The notes: generated by a model not told the origin, from the letters alone. DNA of 64,000 nucleotides from Neorhodopirellula lusitana (GCF_900182915.1 NZ_FXUG01000010.1:62001-126000), one strand, 5' to 3'; positions 46,306-55,677 are shown, numbered from the stretch's first letter. Numbers and translations: made by a program.

Positions 46306-47372
46306 GCGAAGCGGCCAACGTCTCTCAACCGAACAAATCAGGATTCCTGTTTTCCCCGGGCATCGATCTCTTCTTTGTGATCAACGTGGCATGGCCGTTG
46401 ATCTTTTTGGTGGATCGAGTCGGTGGGGTGACCACGCATCAAAGCCTCTTGTTCTGGCAAATCTATTTTGTCACCGCGCCGCATCGCTGGATCACACTCG
46501 CGTTGGTGGCGGTCGACCATCACAAAGGCCAGGACCGACGACGCCAATTTCTAGCATTCGGTTCCGCAATCCTGATCGGCTGCCTGTGTGTGAAAATGGG
46601 CACCGGATCGCTGCTTTGTCTGGGCGCCATCGACTACATCTGGAACGCTTGGCACTTCGCTTCCCAGCACCACGGCATCTTCCAGATTTACCAGCGACAA
46701 CGACGCGTAAGCGATCATACAAACTCGGAAACGCAGGCCAAGTCAGACAGCCCAACCAAGATTCGCTTCGAGCGTTTCCTGTTTCGCGGATTCATGCTCT
46801 ACGTGATCGCACGCGTTGCCGGTTGGGGCTGGACCGAAGGACCTTTCGAGGGTTTCCGCTGGACCGGCACAGCGGACTGGCTGGTGCTGCTGATTCCGCT
46901 CGGCCTCGTAGTCCGCCAACTCATTCGTTACGCCCGACGTTCCCAAGCAACCGTCGCTAGCCTCGCGTATCTCACGAGCGTGATGTCACTGTTCACCGCG
47001 TTGCTGTTTGCTTCCCACTACGAAAACAGTCAATGGGTGGTGCAACTGGCACTGGCTTCCGCGATCTTTCACTCCCTTGAATACATGGCCATCGTGACTT
47101 GGTCCATGCATCGAACTCGCGAGTCATCCCAGTCCAGTGTGCTGACCCGTCTGGCGACTGTTTGGCTGTCATTCTTGGCCGTCTTCATCATCGTCATCGG
47201 CCTAGGCAACTACTTGCTTTCACGCGGCTACTTTGAGTTCTGGGTCTTCGTGAACATCATCGTTGCGTTCTGGCACTACTGCTTCGACGGCATGATCTGG
47301 AAATCGAAAAAGCGGAAACCCGGAACGAACGTCGCGACAACCGCCGCGGCGACCAAGGCGGTTCCGGCATGA
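46302..47372 (+). CDS. histidine-rich polytopic membrane protein of unknown function
   Basis: A 356-residue protein with about eight hydrophobic segments, starting at the ATG at 46302. Histidines recur at segment ends: FVTAPHRWITLALVAVDHHK, NAWHFASQHHGIFQIY, AIFHSLEYMAIVTWSMH and AFWHYCFDGMIW. Such paired histidines could bind haem b, a di-metal centre or quinone. I do not recognise the family. Its start overlaps the heptahaem cytochrome's stop by 4 bp, and its own stop overlaps the next ATG (47369), so the three products are made together. A role as the membrane electron-transfer partner of the cytochrome is plausible but inferred. A cytoplasmic Ser/Asp-rich loop (about 138-158) is the only clearly soluble part. 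Confidence 0.75.
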   Translation: MSEAANVSQPNKSGFLFSPGIDLFFVINVAWPLIFLVDRVGGVTTHQSLLFWQIYFVTAPHRWITLALVAVDHHKGQDRRRQFLAFGSAILIGCLCVKMGTGSLLCLGAIDYIWNAWHFASQHHGIFQIYQRQRRVSDHTNSETQAKSDSPTKIRFERFLFRGFMLYVIARVAGWGWTEGPFEGFRWTGTADWLVLLIPLGLVVRQLIRYARRSQATVASLAYLTSVMSLFTALLFASHYENSQWVVQLALASAIFHSLEYMAIVTWSMHRTRESSQSSVLTRLATVWLSFLAVFIIVIGLGNYLLSRGYFEFWVFVNIIVAFWHYCFDGMIWKSKKRKPGTNVATTAAATKAVPA

Positions 47373-48688
47373 GCGTCCGATTCAGAAGCCTTACAAAGTG
47401 GTTCGTCCCGATTTCTGGCACCCTGGTGGCGATCTTTGCCATAAACGGGCAATTGAACACGATCAATGAAAATCTGGCCAACGCAACCACTGCCTTTTTC
47501 GGGCGCTGGGACGTTTTGGTTGTTTGCCTGTTGGCCGCCGCCCCACTCGCGATGCTGTTGACCGCCCGCACCGGGCCGCCAGCCAACAAGCATTCAAACG
47601 ACGCCGCGCCGCGAAGCGCGACACGCGCCCCTGATTCGAGGCCGACGCGAAACGGAGCAAGCGAGATCGTTTCCTATCCTGAATCGACTGAACGCTTGCG
47701 ATGGGTCTGGCTGCTAGCGGCAATCGTTTTTGCCGGCCTAGCCGCCTTTGGCTGTCGCATTGTTGTCTCGTCAGCGGCCCCGCATTTCACGCTGGTCACC
47801 GCCACTTTGGCGCGCACGCTAATCGCAACCTCAGCAATGCTAGCTGTGATGTCGCTATCGCAAGCGTTAACCGCTGCTCCTCCATTGCCCACGTATGCGA
47901 GGCAATCCTGGACGGCCAAACTAACACTCGTCGCGATGACGATCATGATCCCGGCCGCCTACGTGGACTCCGTCTCGGAGGGAATCCGAATCGACCTGGA
48001 CAAGGCCTTGCAGGCACGCCGGTTTGGACTGGCCAGCCAACACGCCCAGCGTTTAACGCAACTTCATCCGGAAGCGGTGATTCAAGATCAACCGATTCAG
48101 TCCATCCATGCCGACATTACTGGACAAGTTCAGAGGCTCGACGCCACACTTCGCCGTCCGCTCTCGCCACGAGCAACATCGTCCGAACGAGGACGCCGGG
48201 TCACGGTGCTGATGCAACTTGATCGCAACGAAGAAGCAATCCGGTTGCTGATTCCACTCACCCATGGCCCACGGTTCCAACCGATCAGCCTGGACTATCT
48301 CGGACTTTGCTACCAACGTCTCGAGAGGTATCAAGAGAGTCTAAATGCTTATCAGGCTGCCGTTGCCCACTGGACTTCCCAACCCGAAGACGACCGACAA
48401 AAATCGAGTCTCGCGAGCGCATGGAAAGGCGTTGGCTTCGCCGCCCGAAGGCTCAACCAACGCAGTCTCGAAGAACACGCATACCGACAACTTGTTGAGA
48501 CTTCCACGACCGCTGCCAATCACATGCTGTTGGCGCAGTGTTATCGCGAACATCAAAAGACCGAACTCGCCGCGCAGCACACCACGATTGCTGCGGAACT
48601 CGATCCAGAACTGAAAACCAAATCCGAATCGATGTTGTCGTCAATCTCGACAGACCATTTCGGCTGCTGGCTGGTTCCCCGCAGCTAG
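47369..48688 (+). CDS. membrane protein with C-terminal TPR region
   Basis: A 439-residue protein whose ATG overlaps the previous stop (ATGA). About five membrane segments occupy the first 205 residues (VPISGTLVAIFAINGQL, WDVLVVCLLAAAPLAMLL, WLLAAIVFAGLAAFGCRIV and so on). Residues 215-420 carry TPR-like helices: QARRFGLASQHAQRLTQLHP, ISLDYLGLCYQRLERYQES, NHMLLAQCYREHQKTELA. As the last gene of the cytochrome operon, it probably assembles or docks components of the complex. No precise family is recognised. Confidence 0.78.
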   Translation: MSVRFRSLTKWFVPISGTLVAIFAINGQLNTINENLANATTAFFGRWDVLVVCLLAAAPLAMLLTARTGPPANKHSNDAAPRSATRAPDSRPTRNGASEIVSYPESTERLRWVWLLAAIVFAGLAAFGCRIVVSSAAPHFTLVTATLARTLIATSAMLAVMSLSQALTAAPPLPTYARQSWTAKLTLVAMTIMIPAAYVDSVSEGIRIDLDKALQARRFGLASQHAQRLTQLHPEAVIQDQPIQSIHADITGQVQRLDATLRRPLSPRATSSERGRRVTVLMQLDRNEEAIRLLIPLTHGPRFQPISLDYLGLCYQRLERYQESLNAYQAAVAHWTSQPEDDRQKSSLASAWKGVGFAARRLNQRSLEEHAYRQLVETSTTAANHMLLAQCYREHQKTELAAQHTTIAAELDPELKTKSESMLSSISTDHFGCWLVPRS

Positions 48689-49284
48689 GTCGTATCGCCT
48701 GGATGATGATTTCTTTTGAAAGAGCTGCGTAATCTTAGTTACGGAAGTTCCTCAAGCAAACCGCTGGAGTCATCGACTGGATGGCTGTGCCAATCGGGTT
48801 GCCAAGCTCGCAAGCGGTTCGAACCACCAAGCGACGTCGATGAGGCTTGATGTTGCGAATGATTCGCTTGATCGAATTCACATTTGGTGAGCAAGACTCC
48901 TGGATGCAATCCGGAGTCAATCATTAATCGGATGCGTCAACGAGTTCGCTGCTTTGTTTGGCCGTCAGAGTTCATCGATACTCGACCGCTGCAACGATCC
49001 GTTTCTTAGATCCACGTTGCTGTCTTCCCGCGTCCGCTCGGAACTCGATTCCCGACTCTCTGATCACAGCGTCCTAGCCGTATCAACGCTTGACATTCGT
49101 TTCGTCGAGAAACATCCGCTTGCAAATGTCCGACTTGCGGCCTGAGTGTTGCCAGCTCATCCGTCCTTCTCTGACATCACTTCTCCGGCATCACTTCTCT
49201 CGTGACCGCTAGCAGTGTGGCACGGCAGTTGCTCGATGTTTGTTTGTTCCACGCCTCGCTCACCTCTTAAAAGTGAACCTGAAG
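48689..49284. other. 596-bp stretch without a convincing gene
   Basis: Open frames here start with TTG and show no family features. A hairpin (GACTCC / GGAGTC with an inner GGAT/ATCC extension) lies at 48895-48918 and may be a terminator or a remnant of a repeat. Confidence 0.5.
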
Positions 49285-50070
49285 ATGAAACACGCAACCT
49301 TCTCAATTCTTTTGTTGGGTTTGTCTCTGAGTGAAATCTTGACACCTGCTGCCGCCAGCGTCGATGAGTCTTCATTGACATCCGCCGAGCCCGATAGCAG
49401 CCAGTCACGCGAACGATCATCCGACATGATTTCAAGTGTGGAAAGGGCGATCATCACACAGACGAACGAGTTCCGAAAGTCAAAAGACTTAGATTCGGTT
49501 GAGCCCGAGAACGACCTAACGAAGGCCGCCGAAAATTTCGCGAAATTCATGGCAAAGACTGGGAAATACGGGCATCGTGCCAACGGCATGACGCCAGCTG
49601 AGCGTGCCAAGGAGGCTGGCTACGACTACTGCGTCGTTCGCGAAAATATCGCTTACCGCACTAACACTGGTGAAGTCTCTGCCGACGACCTAATTGAAGT
49701 GTTCGTTCAGGGCTGGATCGACTCTCCACCGCATCGTGAAAACATGCTTGCCGACTACGTCACCCACACCGGTGTTGCCGTCGCGACGACGGACGACGTC
49801 ACGTTCTACGCAGTGCAGTTGTTTGGGCGTCCCAAATCGGCTGCCTTCCAATTGGAAATCTCCAATCAGTCTGGAGAACCCCAAACCGTTGTCTTCACCG
49901 CGAATGACCAGAGCGACGAAGTCGAAATCCAACCGCGAACGACACTCAAAATGACACGTTGCCTACCGACCTTCGTCAGCCTAACGGACAGCGACAAAAG
50001 CACCAAAGTCGAGTCCGACATCAAACTAACGATCAACGAAGACGGAATCGTTGGTTCGCGAGACAACTAA
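49285..50070 (+). CDS. secreted CAP/SCP-domain protein
   Basis: A 261-residue protein starting at the ATG at 49285, which gives a normal signal peptide (MKHATFSILLLGLSLSEILT, cleavage near residue 23). Residues 50-180 form the CAP (PR-1/SCP) domain: AIITQTNEFRKSKDLDSV, YGHRANGMTPAERAKEAGY, VRENIAYR, WIDSPPHRENMLADYVTHTG, YAVQLFGRP. The His and Glu of the conserved cavity are present (GHRAN, RENI, PPHRENM). A beta-rich domain follows (residues 185-261). Bacterial CAP proteins are extracellular with ill-defined roles. The gene is followed 106 bp later by the glycine-zipper gene. Confidence 0.87.
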   Translation: MKHATFSILLLGLSLSEILTPAAASVDESSLTSAEPDSSQSRERSSDMISSVERAIITQTNEFRKSKDLDSVEPENDLTKAAENFAKFMAKTGKYGHRANGMTPAERAKEAGYDYCVVRENIAYRTNTGEVSADDLIEVFVQGWIDSPPHRENMLADYVTHTGVAVATTDDVTFYAVQLFGRPKSAAFQLEISNQSGEPQTVVFTANDQSDEVEIQPRTTLKMTRCLPTFVSLTDSDKSTKVESDIKLTINEDGIVGSRDN

Positions 50071-50176
50071 ACGACTGCTTCTTCGCTCGCTGAATCCCTT
50101 CACACCGAATTCTACCGCGAACAGTCCCATAAATCACATTCTCCGAAACTCCTTATTCCTCCAAAGGAACTTACCT

Positions 50177-50671
50177 ATGTCCAGCGAATGCCTAATCGCC
50201 GAATTCTCAGACTATTCTTCTTTTCAGACCGCGTTGCAAGTACTCGAAAAGTCGAATTACACCGACCAGCATGTATCGGTTGTCACCCAATCCGAAGAAG
50301 TGGCCGGTTCAACAATCGATGACCGGCAAGGAGCGAATTCCGTCTCGCCTCCGTCAGGCAAGACCACTGGGGCCGCCACGCTCGCCGGCGGAACTCTCGG
50401 TGCAATGCTCGGTAGCGCCACGTTGATGGGTCCTTTGATCGTAGCAGGGCCGCTGCTTGGAATGGCCGCAGGAGCGGCTGGCGGCAGTGTTTTGTCTTCC
50501 ATCGATAGCTGGGGTGTCGACGGGGATACCGGTGAGCAATTCGCGGAACGCGTCCGCAAGGGGTCTCGATTGATCATCTTAACGGGAAATGATGCCCGAC
50601 TCTCAGAGGGAGAACGATTGCTCCAAACCTGTGACCCAAAATCTCTGGAACGGTTCGAAGAAGCGGCCTAG
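50177..50671 (+). CDS. small stress-type protein with glycine-zipper segment
   Basis: A 164-residue protein starting at the ATG at 50177 behind AAAGGA. The N-terminal 45 residues (LIAEFSDYSSFQTALQVLEK) look like the ferredoxin-like domain of general-stress YflT/DUF1269-type proteins. The middle has a Gly/Ala-rich hydrophobic pair of helices (GAMLGSATLMGPLIVAGPLL, GMAAGAAGG) that could insert into a membrane. The C-terminal part has LIILTGNDARLSEGERLL. Family assignment is tentative. It lies between a CAP protein and an unknown secreted protein. Confidence 0.75.
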   Translation: MSSECLIAEFSDYSSFQTALQVLEKSNYTDQHVSVVTQSEEVAGSTIDDRQGANSVSPPSGKTTGAATLAGGTLGAMLGSATLMGPLIVAGPLLGMAAGAAGGSVLSSIDSWGVDGDTGEQFAERVRKGSRLIILTGNDARLSEGERLLQTCDPKSLERFEEAA

Positions 50672-50884
50672 TGGGTTTGCTTGAACCACATCGACACATG
50701 GACTTCGCCACAACAGATCAAGTCCCTGTGGACATGCTAAAGACGCGTCGCTGCCGAACAACCTACACCGCACGCAGCGAAAGGTAAGCGACTCGCACGG
50801 TTAGTTAGGCAAAGATGGATCGGACTGAAAGCAGCATTCGATGGCACTGGGTTTGCAAGCTCTAGTTTTGTTTCGAAACCGCAA

Positions 50885-50907
50885 GCGACCGTCCAAAGCT
50901 CGGTCGC
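50885..50907. other. hairpin upstream of the gene at 50958
   Basis: GCGACCG / CGGTCGC with a 9-nt loop, 50 bp before the start codon. It could be an operator or RNA leader structure; nothing further supports it. Confidence 0.35.
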
Positions 50908-50957
50908 GATCGACGCGGTTTCACCTCAACTAGCTCCGCCAACCCCAAAGCGATTCC

Positions 50958-52067
50958 ATGATTCTTTCCCGTGTACTCTTAATCGTCTCGTCCGTTGCCA
51001 TAGCGGCTCCAAATGCCAACGCTCAAACGCCGGCAGTCCCCGATGGATCGCCCTCTCAGATCAGTGACTGGGCGCTCGCTGGCATCATCTGGAGCGATGC
51101 GAGTCTGACCAAGAAGCTTGCCGACAGTGCGGCAAAAGAGACAAAGTCAGCCGAAGAGGCCTCTCAGTACCGCCAGTTGTCGCAAAAGGCTACCGAGATC
51201 ATCGAATCGATGGAGGAGTTCGGTTGGAAACAGGTCAGGCGATCCGCCAAGGTGATCGATGACCGACCAAACGCCAATTCGAGTGCAAGCGAAATTGCTC
51301 CGACATTGAGCGGTTCGGAAACGGCTGATACACGGGCGCGTTCTCCATCAGCAAATTCAACCGGGGCGGTTCCGGATGACCAACCAAACGAAGACCGCAT
51401 CTCACTGAACGTCAACAATTACCGAGTCGACGATTATGTTGACGAGACTCCGAGCGAAGCCCGCAGTCGTGCGGACGCGATCGAAGACGGAGTGGAAGGA
51501 GCGATTGCGGCCGCCTCGGGGCGTCTCGGGACAGGGCGGGGTACCGCCGGGCGCATCAGTGTTCGTGAATCTCAAACACTGTCAGCAACGCTGCCGTACT
51601 CGCGAGATTCAATCTATGACGCTGATGACTACGACCCCGACGTGGATTATCTGGTCGAGAATCCGCAGGGCACCCGCTCAGCCAACCCCAAGAGTGTTGC
51701 CGTGGAAGGCCAAAAGCGTGCCATTGAACAAGAATCAGGCGAAGAGATCGTTGACAACGAAGATGAAATGATGGCCGCCATGAGTCGAGAGGGAAGCACC
51801 GGCGACACTTCAGCGAAACGAGAAAACTCCGGTGCATCACGCTTGAACTTGGACGATTATACGTCCGAACGATCCAAGCACGCGCAGGACGCTAACTGGG
51901 TTCAGTTCCACCTGCGTGCCAATCAGTCAACTTGGAGTGAGCTGACCACACGCGAGAACTTGCCCATGCAGCTTGATGGCTCGGTGAACAAGTTGAAAGC
52001 GGATATAAAAGCAGCGATGGACGCCACCGATAATGCGGGCCTTCAGGACCTGCTTCGTCAATTCTAA
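50958..52067 (+). CDS. secreted protein of unknown function, acidic and low complexity
   Basis: A 369-residue protein with a clear signal peptide (MILSRVLLIVSSVAIAAPNA, cleavage near ANA-Q). After it come a helical segment (WALAGIIWSDASLTKKLADS; AEEASQYRQLSQKATEIIES), a long, acidic, Ser/Asn/Glu-rich and probably disordered middle (residues 105-290), and a C-terminal helical part (LNLDDYTSERSKHAQDANWV; VNKLKADIKAAMDAT). I recognise no family. The first 70 residues resemble DUF4142-like four-helix proteins only in general character. No cysteines are evident. It stands between the stress-type and baeRF genes. Confidence 0.75.
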   Translation: MILSRVLLIVSSVAIAAPNANAQTPAVPDGSPSQISDWALAGIIWSDASLTKKLADSAAKETKSAEEASQYRQLSQKATEIIESMEEFGWKQVRRSAKVIDDRPNANSSASEIAPTLSGSETADTRARSPSANSTGAVPDDQPNEDRISLNVNNYRVDDYVDETPSEARSRADAIEDGVEGAIAAASGRLGTGRGTAGRISVRESQTLSATLPYSRDSIYDADDYDPDVDYLVENPQGTRSANPKSVAVEGQKRAIEQESGEEIVDNEDEMMAAMSREGSTGDTSAKRENSGASRLNLDDYTSERSKHAQDANWVQFHLRANQSTWSELTTRENLPMQLDGSVNKLKADIKAAMDATDNAGLQDLLRQF

Positions 52068-52095
52068 GCACTAGAGCACATTGATTGTTGTCATA

Positions 52096-52118
52096 GCGAA
52101 ACTCGCCAGGAGTTTTGC
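52096..52118. repeat. REP-like hairpin (GAAACTCGCCAGGAGTTTTGC type)
   Basis: GCGAAACTC / GAGTTTTGC inverted repeat with a 5-nt loop, 29 bp after a stop codon. I recall near-identical short palindromes scattered in Rhodopirellula genomes. It may be a REP element or a terminator. Confidence 0.45.
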
Positions 52119-52365
52119 AGGCCGGCGTGGAGATCAAGAGCCTTGACGACCTCCGCTACGGCCTACGGCGTAATCGAAAATGCCGAAATCCAATGTGTGT
52201 TTGCCATTCTGCTATTCGACGACGGCTGTTTTACGACCGAGTGACATAGCTATGCGAAATGACCATGTGAAACGCCCCTGCTGAACTTTGGCATGCTCGA
52301 GACGGCATCACATTTGCAAGCTATCACATCTGAACAAGACCTACTCGAACCACAGGAATTCAAAG

Positions 52366-53517
52366 ATGAATGCCAAAGATTTAGCCAGCCCCAACCGAGC
52401 CGAGCTGGCCAACCTAATCGGAAAGGAATATCGGACTTGCGCTTCCATACTCATGAACACTTACGAATCCGGTCGCGAGACGACGCAGAACTCGATTCGA
52501 TTCAAGAATCTGGTCAACCAAGCGATTGAGCAAGTGGGCAGTCGCAGTGAAAGAGTGACAACTCGATTGAACGATCTTTTGCATCTGACCAACGACAGCA
52601 CTTTCTGGCAAAATCAGTCTCATGGACTGGCACTGTTCGTTGGCGAAGAGTTCGATCAACTGTTCAAACTTGACCATACACCGAAGGAAGTCGTCTACGT
52701 CGGCGAACACTTCTATACTCTACCGATCGCCGCCGCGTCATGCGGAACCGGAAGCACACGCGTGCTGGCGCTAAGTTGGGAACGAGCACGACTGTTCTCG
52801 TCCGATGGGCACGAGGCGTTTGAACATACCGATCACCGTTTTCCTGTTGCCATGGACGAACTTGTAACCGTACGGGATGCGGAATCACAGTTACAGTATT
52901 CCACTCACTCGACCCAAGGTGGGTCGACAAATTCGGGTGCCTCGTCCACTGCGATGTACCACGGTCACGGGGACGGTGAGGATGACATCGCCGCAGACCG
53001 TGACATGTATTTGACACGTGTAGGCCGGATGGTTGCTGATGAGATGTACAACACCTCGCACCCACTGGTAGTGATCGCTACCGAGGAAGTTGCCGGGCAC
53101 TTTGCTGCGACTACTGAGGTACAAATCGAGTCCATCATTCATGCCAGCCCCGATGGCTTGTCAGATCAAGACCTTCACAAGCGGATGATTGAAACCTCTC
53201 ACTCGCTACTGAAAAGATCGGCCGCCGACTTGACCGAGCAACTCGGTACCGCAATCTCGAAGGAGTCCGGCTCGACAGAACTTTCAGACATTGTCGTCCA
53301 GGCTGCGGACGGTCGCGTGGAGACATTGTTGTTGGGCGAATGGCAGCCTCAACAAGGGTCGTTCGACCGCGACAGTCGCCAAGTGCAGATGAACGAGAAC
53401 GGAGGGACAGACCTAGTCAACTTGGCCGTTCGGGAAACGCTGAAAGCAGGCGGGACCGTCACTCAGATCGCGAGCGATGATTCAGATATTTCGGTCGCAG
53501 CGATCTATCGCTTTTAA
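52366..53517 (+). CDS. baeRF-family protein (bacterial eRF1-like, host-attachment-type)
   Basis: A 383-residue protein starting at the ATG at 52366 (preceded by CAGGAAT). The N-terminal half matches the baeRF family-3 pattern: SHGLALFVGEEFDQLFKLDH, YTLPIAAASCGTGSTRVLAL, RARLFSSDG. It continues with a His/Gly/Asp-rich loop (GGSTNSGASSTAMYHGHGDG) and LVVIATEEVAGHFAATTE; the C-terminal RVETLLLGEWQP and VAAIYRF resemble the eRF1 domain-3/ribosomal L7Ae-like end. Related proteins have been proposed as ribosome-rescue or anti-virus factors. No GGQ motif is visible, so peptidyl-tRNA hydrolysis is not indicated. It lies in a cluster of stress-type genes. Confidence 0.8.
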   Translation: MNAKDLASPNRAELANLIGKEYRTCASILMNTYESGRETTQNSIRFKNLVNQAIEQVGSRSERVTTRLNDLLHLTNDSTFWQNQSHGLALFVGEEFDQLFKLDHTPKEVVYVGEHFYTLPIAAASCGTGSTRVLALSWERARLFSSDGHEAFEHTDHRFPVAMDELVTVRDAESQLQYSTHSTQGGSTNSGASSTAMYHGHGDGEDDIAADRDMYLTRVGRMVADEMYNTSHPLVVIATEEVAGHFAATTEVQIESIIHASPDGLSDQDLHKRMIETSHSLLKRSAADLTEQLGTAISKESGSTELSDIVVQAADGRVETLLLGEWQPQQGSFDRDSRQVQMNENGGTDLVNLAVRETLKAGGTVTQIASDDSDISVAAIYRF

Positions 53518-53887
53518 AATTTCCGGTTCACACGCGGCGTGGATAGGCTCTCGACTTGCCTATTCACCCGCGTTGAGCGACCGATCGGAATGATGCACTT
53601 GACCCCGGCTACGCCTCAACGTCCAAACCTGCCTCTCTTTCCTAGTGCACCAGCAATAAAGAAGCTTGCTCACGATCTGGCCGGACGCCCCCGGTCCATA
53701 TTAGTCTCGGTTTTCGGGCTGCTGGCTAATACGGAAAAGGGTCGCAGGTCATGCTGGCAAGACGCAGGAATCGGAGTTCTGCCACGATTGCAACTAGATA
53801 AGCGTCGTTGTCACTGAAACGACTTCGATCACTGATAGCTGGCCACCAGGTGACGATGGAAAACGGAAAGCTCACATTCGCAGTGAG
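53518..53887. other. 370-bp stretch without a firm gene
   Basis: A 92-codon plus-strand frame (53539-53817) lacks family features, and its codons do not resemble those of neighbouring genes. Confidence 0.45.
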
Positions 53888-54454
53888 TCACCTCTGCAGT
53901 TCGTCGTGCACTAATTTCCACACGTTGGGTTGAAACAAGACCGACGTATGCGACCCCAGTACGAACCGCTGATCGTCGGCCTTTTGTTGGCGAACGAGAA
54001 TTTCTCCCTTGGCGTGAACAACCGTGCGATCAATTTCCATGCCGACCGGCAAGGAGACTGCTGCGGAAGTAGCCCGTGACATGATACGAAGTTCAGGAGC
54101 GAGATACTGAGAGATTGGCCGGGTCAACTTGACAAGCGGAACGGCCGTCGTCACTGGGCAAATCGAAATCAGCCGGACCGACCGTTGAGAATTGACCAGG
54201 TGCAAAGCGGATCGGGTCAACCAGTCACCAAAGCTGTGACTGACGATGGAGATCGAAGATGCATCAAAGGCCGAAAGCTGCTTCGACAACGACACGATGC
54301 TGGCATCCAGGTCGGTAAAAATCCGTGGGTAGTCCCAGCGAACGATCGTTTCGTTGGACCGCTGCAGATACTTTGCCAGCGGCCACATCGTCCACGCTGG
54401 CGACATGAAACCCGGTACCAAAACCACCGGTGGAGACTTGACTGGATCGCTCAT
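53888..54454 (-). CDS. alpha/beta-hydrolase (lipase-like)
   Basis: A 188-residue protein with the hydrolase-fold start VVLVPGFMSPAWTMWPL, nucleophile elbow SHSFG with Ser74 (the first Gly of GxSxG is replaced by Ser, as in some lipases), and LGSHTSVLF near the C-terminus that supplies the His. At 188 residues it is short for the fold and lacks a cap domain. Its ATG overlaps the stop of the App1-like gene (ATGA at 54451-54454), so it is translationally coupled to a predicted phosphatidate phosphatase. A role in lipid turnover is inferred from that coupling. Confidence 0.82.
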   Translation of the reverse strand: MSDPVKSPPVVLVPGFMSPAWTMWPLAKYLQRSNETIVRWDYPRIFTDLDASIVSLSKQLSAFDASSISIVSHSFGDWLTRSALHLVNSQRSVRLISICPVTTAVPLVKLTRPISQYLAPELRIMSRATSAAVSLPVGMEIDRTVVHAKGEILVRQQKADDQRFVLGSHTSVLFQPNVWKLVHDELQR

Positions 54455-55677
54455 GGCTTTAAGGGACTCGCCGACCGTTGCTCGTCTCGCAGTGTCGCAG
54501 CCTCAACAGATGCGAGCTTGGATGGATCCAGTAAACCTAGATCAACGCAATATCGGGCCGCCTCGATACTGTCCTTGACTGCGAACATGGGCACACCGAT
54601 GCTCTGACACTCACGGCGGTACTGATCGACTTTCGCGTCATGCTCGCTGTCTCCCATCGGATCAATATCGCGGACAAAGATCGCTTTGATTCGAGAACCA
54701 AATTCGGCGGCAGCAGCAGCGTAGAGTCTCGCGTCTTCTTGCCCAGAGTCGCCGGACAATACGAATGGCAAATCCGGATAGGCCTGACTCAAGCGACGAG
54801 CCTTGTCGAGTTTGTGATCATGGCCACCCTTCAGAAACTTGTTATGGTCGAAACCGAGATCACGCAACAGAATCGGACCGTCCGGGATCGCGTTGATTTC
54901 AATGAAGTCTTCCAGTAGATCGTACAAGTTCCAAGGAGAACTGCTGACGTAGAAAATCGGATTGATTGGCTCATTTTCGACGCCCGACTTAGCGTCTATC
55001 TGATTGGATGACCGCATCAGGCGAGATCGGTGCATCGCTTCGTACCATCCCGCGATGCCAGGCAAAGGCGCTCGGGTCCGTGCGTTGCTGAAAAAGGTCA
55101 ATTTGGCCATCGTTCCAAGACTGGTAGCACCCGTGTGCATAATCGTGTCATCAACGTCACTGATCAAAACAAAATTGGCGGTAACCGGCACCGCCATCAC
55201 TTTGCAAGCCGTCGCCGATTCGAGTTTTGTGGTTTGAGGGTGATCAACGATCGCAATCGCCGCATCCGTCCAGAACGGCAACTCACTTCCAACATCACGG
55301 CGATCCATCTTCACATTGAAGTAGCCTTCGTTATCGCTGACTGCGTGGCCGACAGCATCCCCGAGACTCGCTCGAACCCGAACACCCGGCAACTCATCAC
55401 TCGCAAATCGCTGGACCGTGTTGGCAAGATTGTGCCACCACCGATCGTTGCTGAAGTCTTCATCCAGCGGCGGATTGGTCAAAATGCGTCCGTGCAAATG
55501 AACGGTGTCGGCTGTCGCGTACCCGGTATAAGGTTGAATCTTGGGACGTCCCGAGCGGCCAAGCCGTTTTCGTAAACGCCGCATCCCGACGTCCGCATAG
55601 TCGTCCGCCGTCGCGACCGAGCGGGTTACGATTTCTCGAAGCTCGTCTCGCCACGATGATTTACGGGAGTCTGCCAT
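54451..55677 (-). CDS. App1-like phosphatidate phosphatase (DUF2183)
   Basis: A 408-residue protein starting at the ATG at 55677; the open frame extends upstream to 55848, but those codons translate intergenic repeats. The catalytic motif DVDDT (Asp174, Asp176, Asp177, Thr178) sits in FVLISDVDDTIMHTGATSL, and the later motifs YVSSSPWNLYDLLEDFI, HKLDKARRLSQAYPDLPF and LSGDSGQEDARLY match the HAD-like App1 family. The N-terminal part has an Ig-like segment (VHLHGRILTNPP). Fungal App1 removes phosphate from phosphatidate. It is followed by the coupled hydrolase. Upstream is a small dyad region (AATACAAGTATCC repeated) between this gene and the transporter gene. Confidence 0.87.
   Translation of the reverse strand: MADSRKSSWRDELREIVTRSVATADDYADVGMRRLRKRLGRSGRPKIQPYTGYATADTVHLHGRILTNPPLDEDFSNDRWWHNLANTVQRFASDELPGVRVRASLGDAVGHAVSDNEGYFNVKMDRRDVGSELPFWTDAAIAIVDHPQTTKLESATACKVMAVPVTANFVLISDVDDTIMHTGATSLGTMAKLTFFSNARTRAPLPGIAGWYEAMHRSRLMRSSNQIDAKSGVENEPINPIFYVSSSPWNLYDLLEDFIEINAIPDGPILLRDLGFDHNKFLKGGHDHKLDKARRLSQAYPDLPFVLSGDSGQEDARLYAAAAAEFGSRIKAIFVRDIDPMGDSEHDAKVDQYRRECQSIGVPMFAVKDSIEAARYCVDLGLLDPSKLASVEAATLRDEQRSASPLKP

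Noticed and set aside
53539-53817. Plus-strand frame of 92 codons after the baeRF-like gene
   Set aside because: Codon choice and amino-acid pattern look non-coding, no ribosome binding site is seen, and no motif is recognised.
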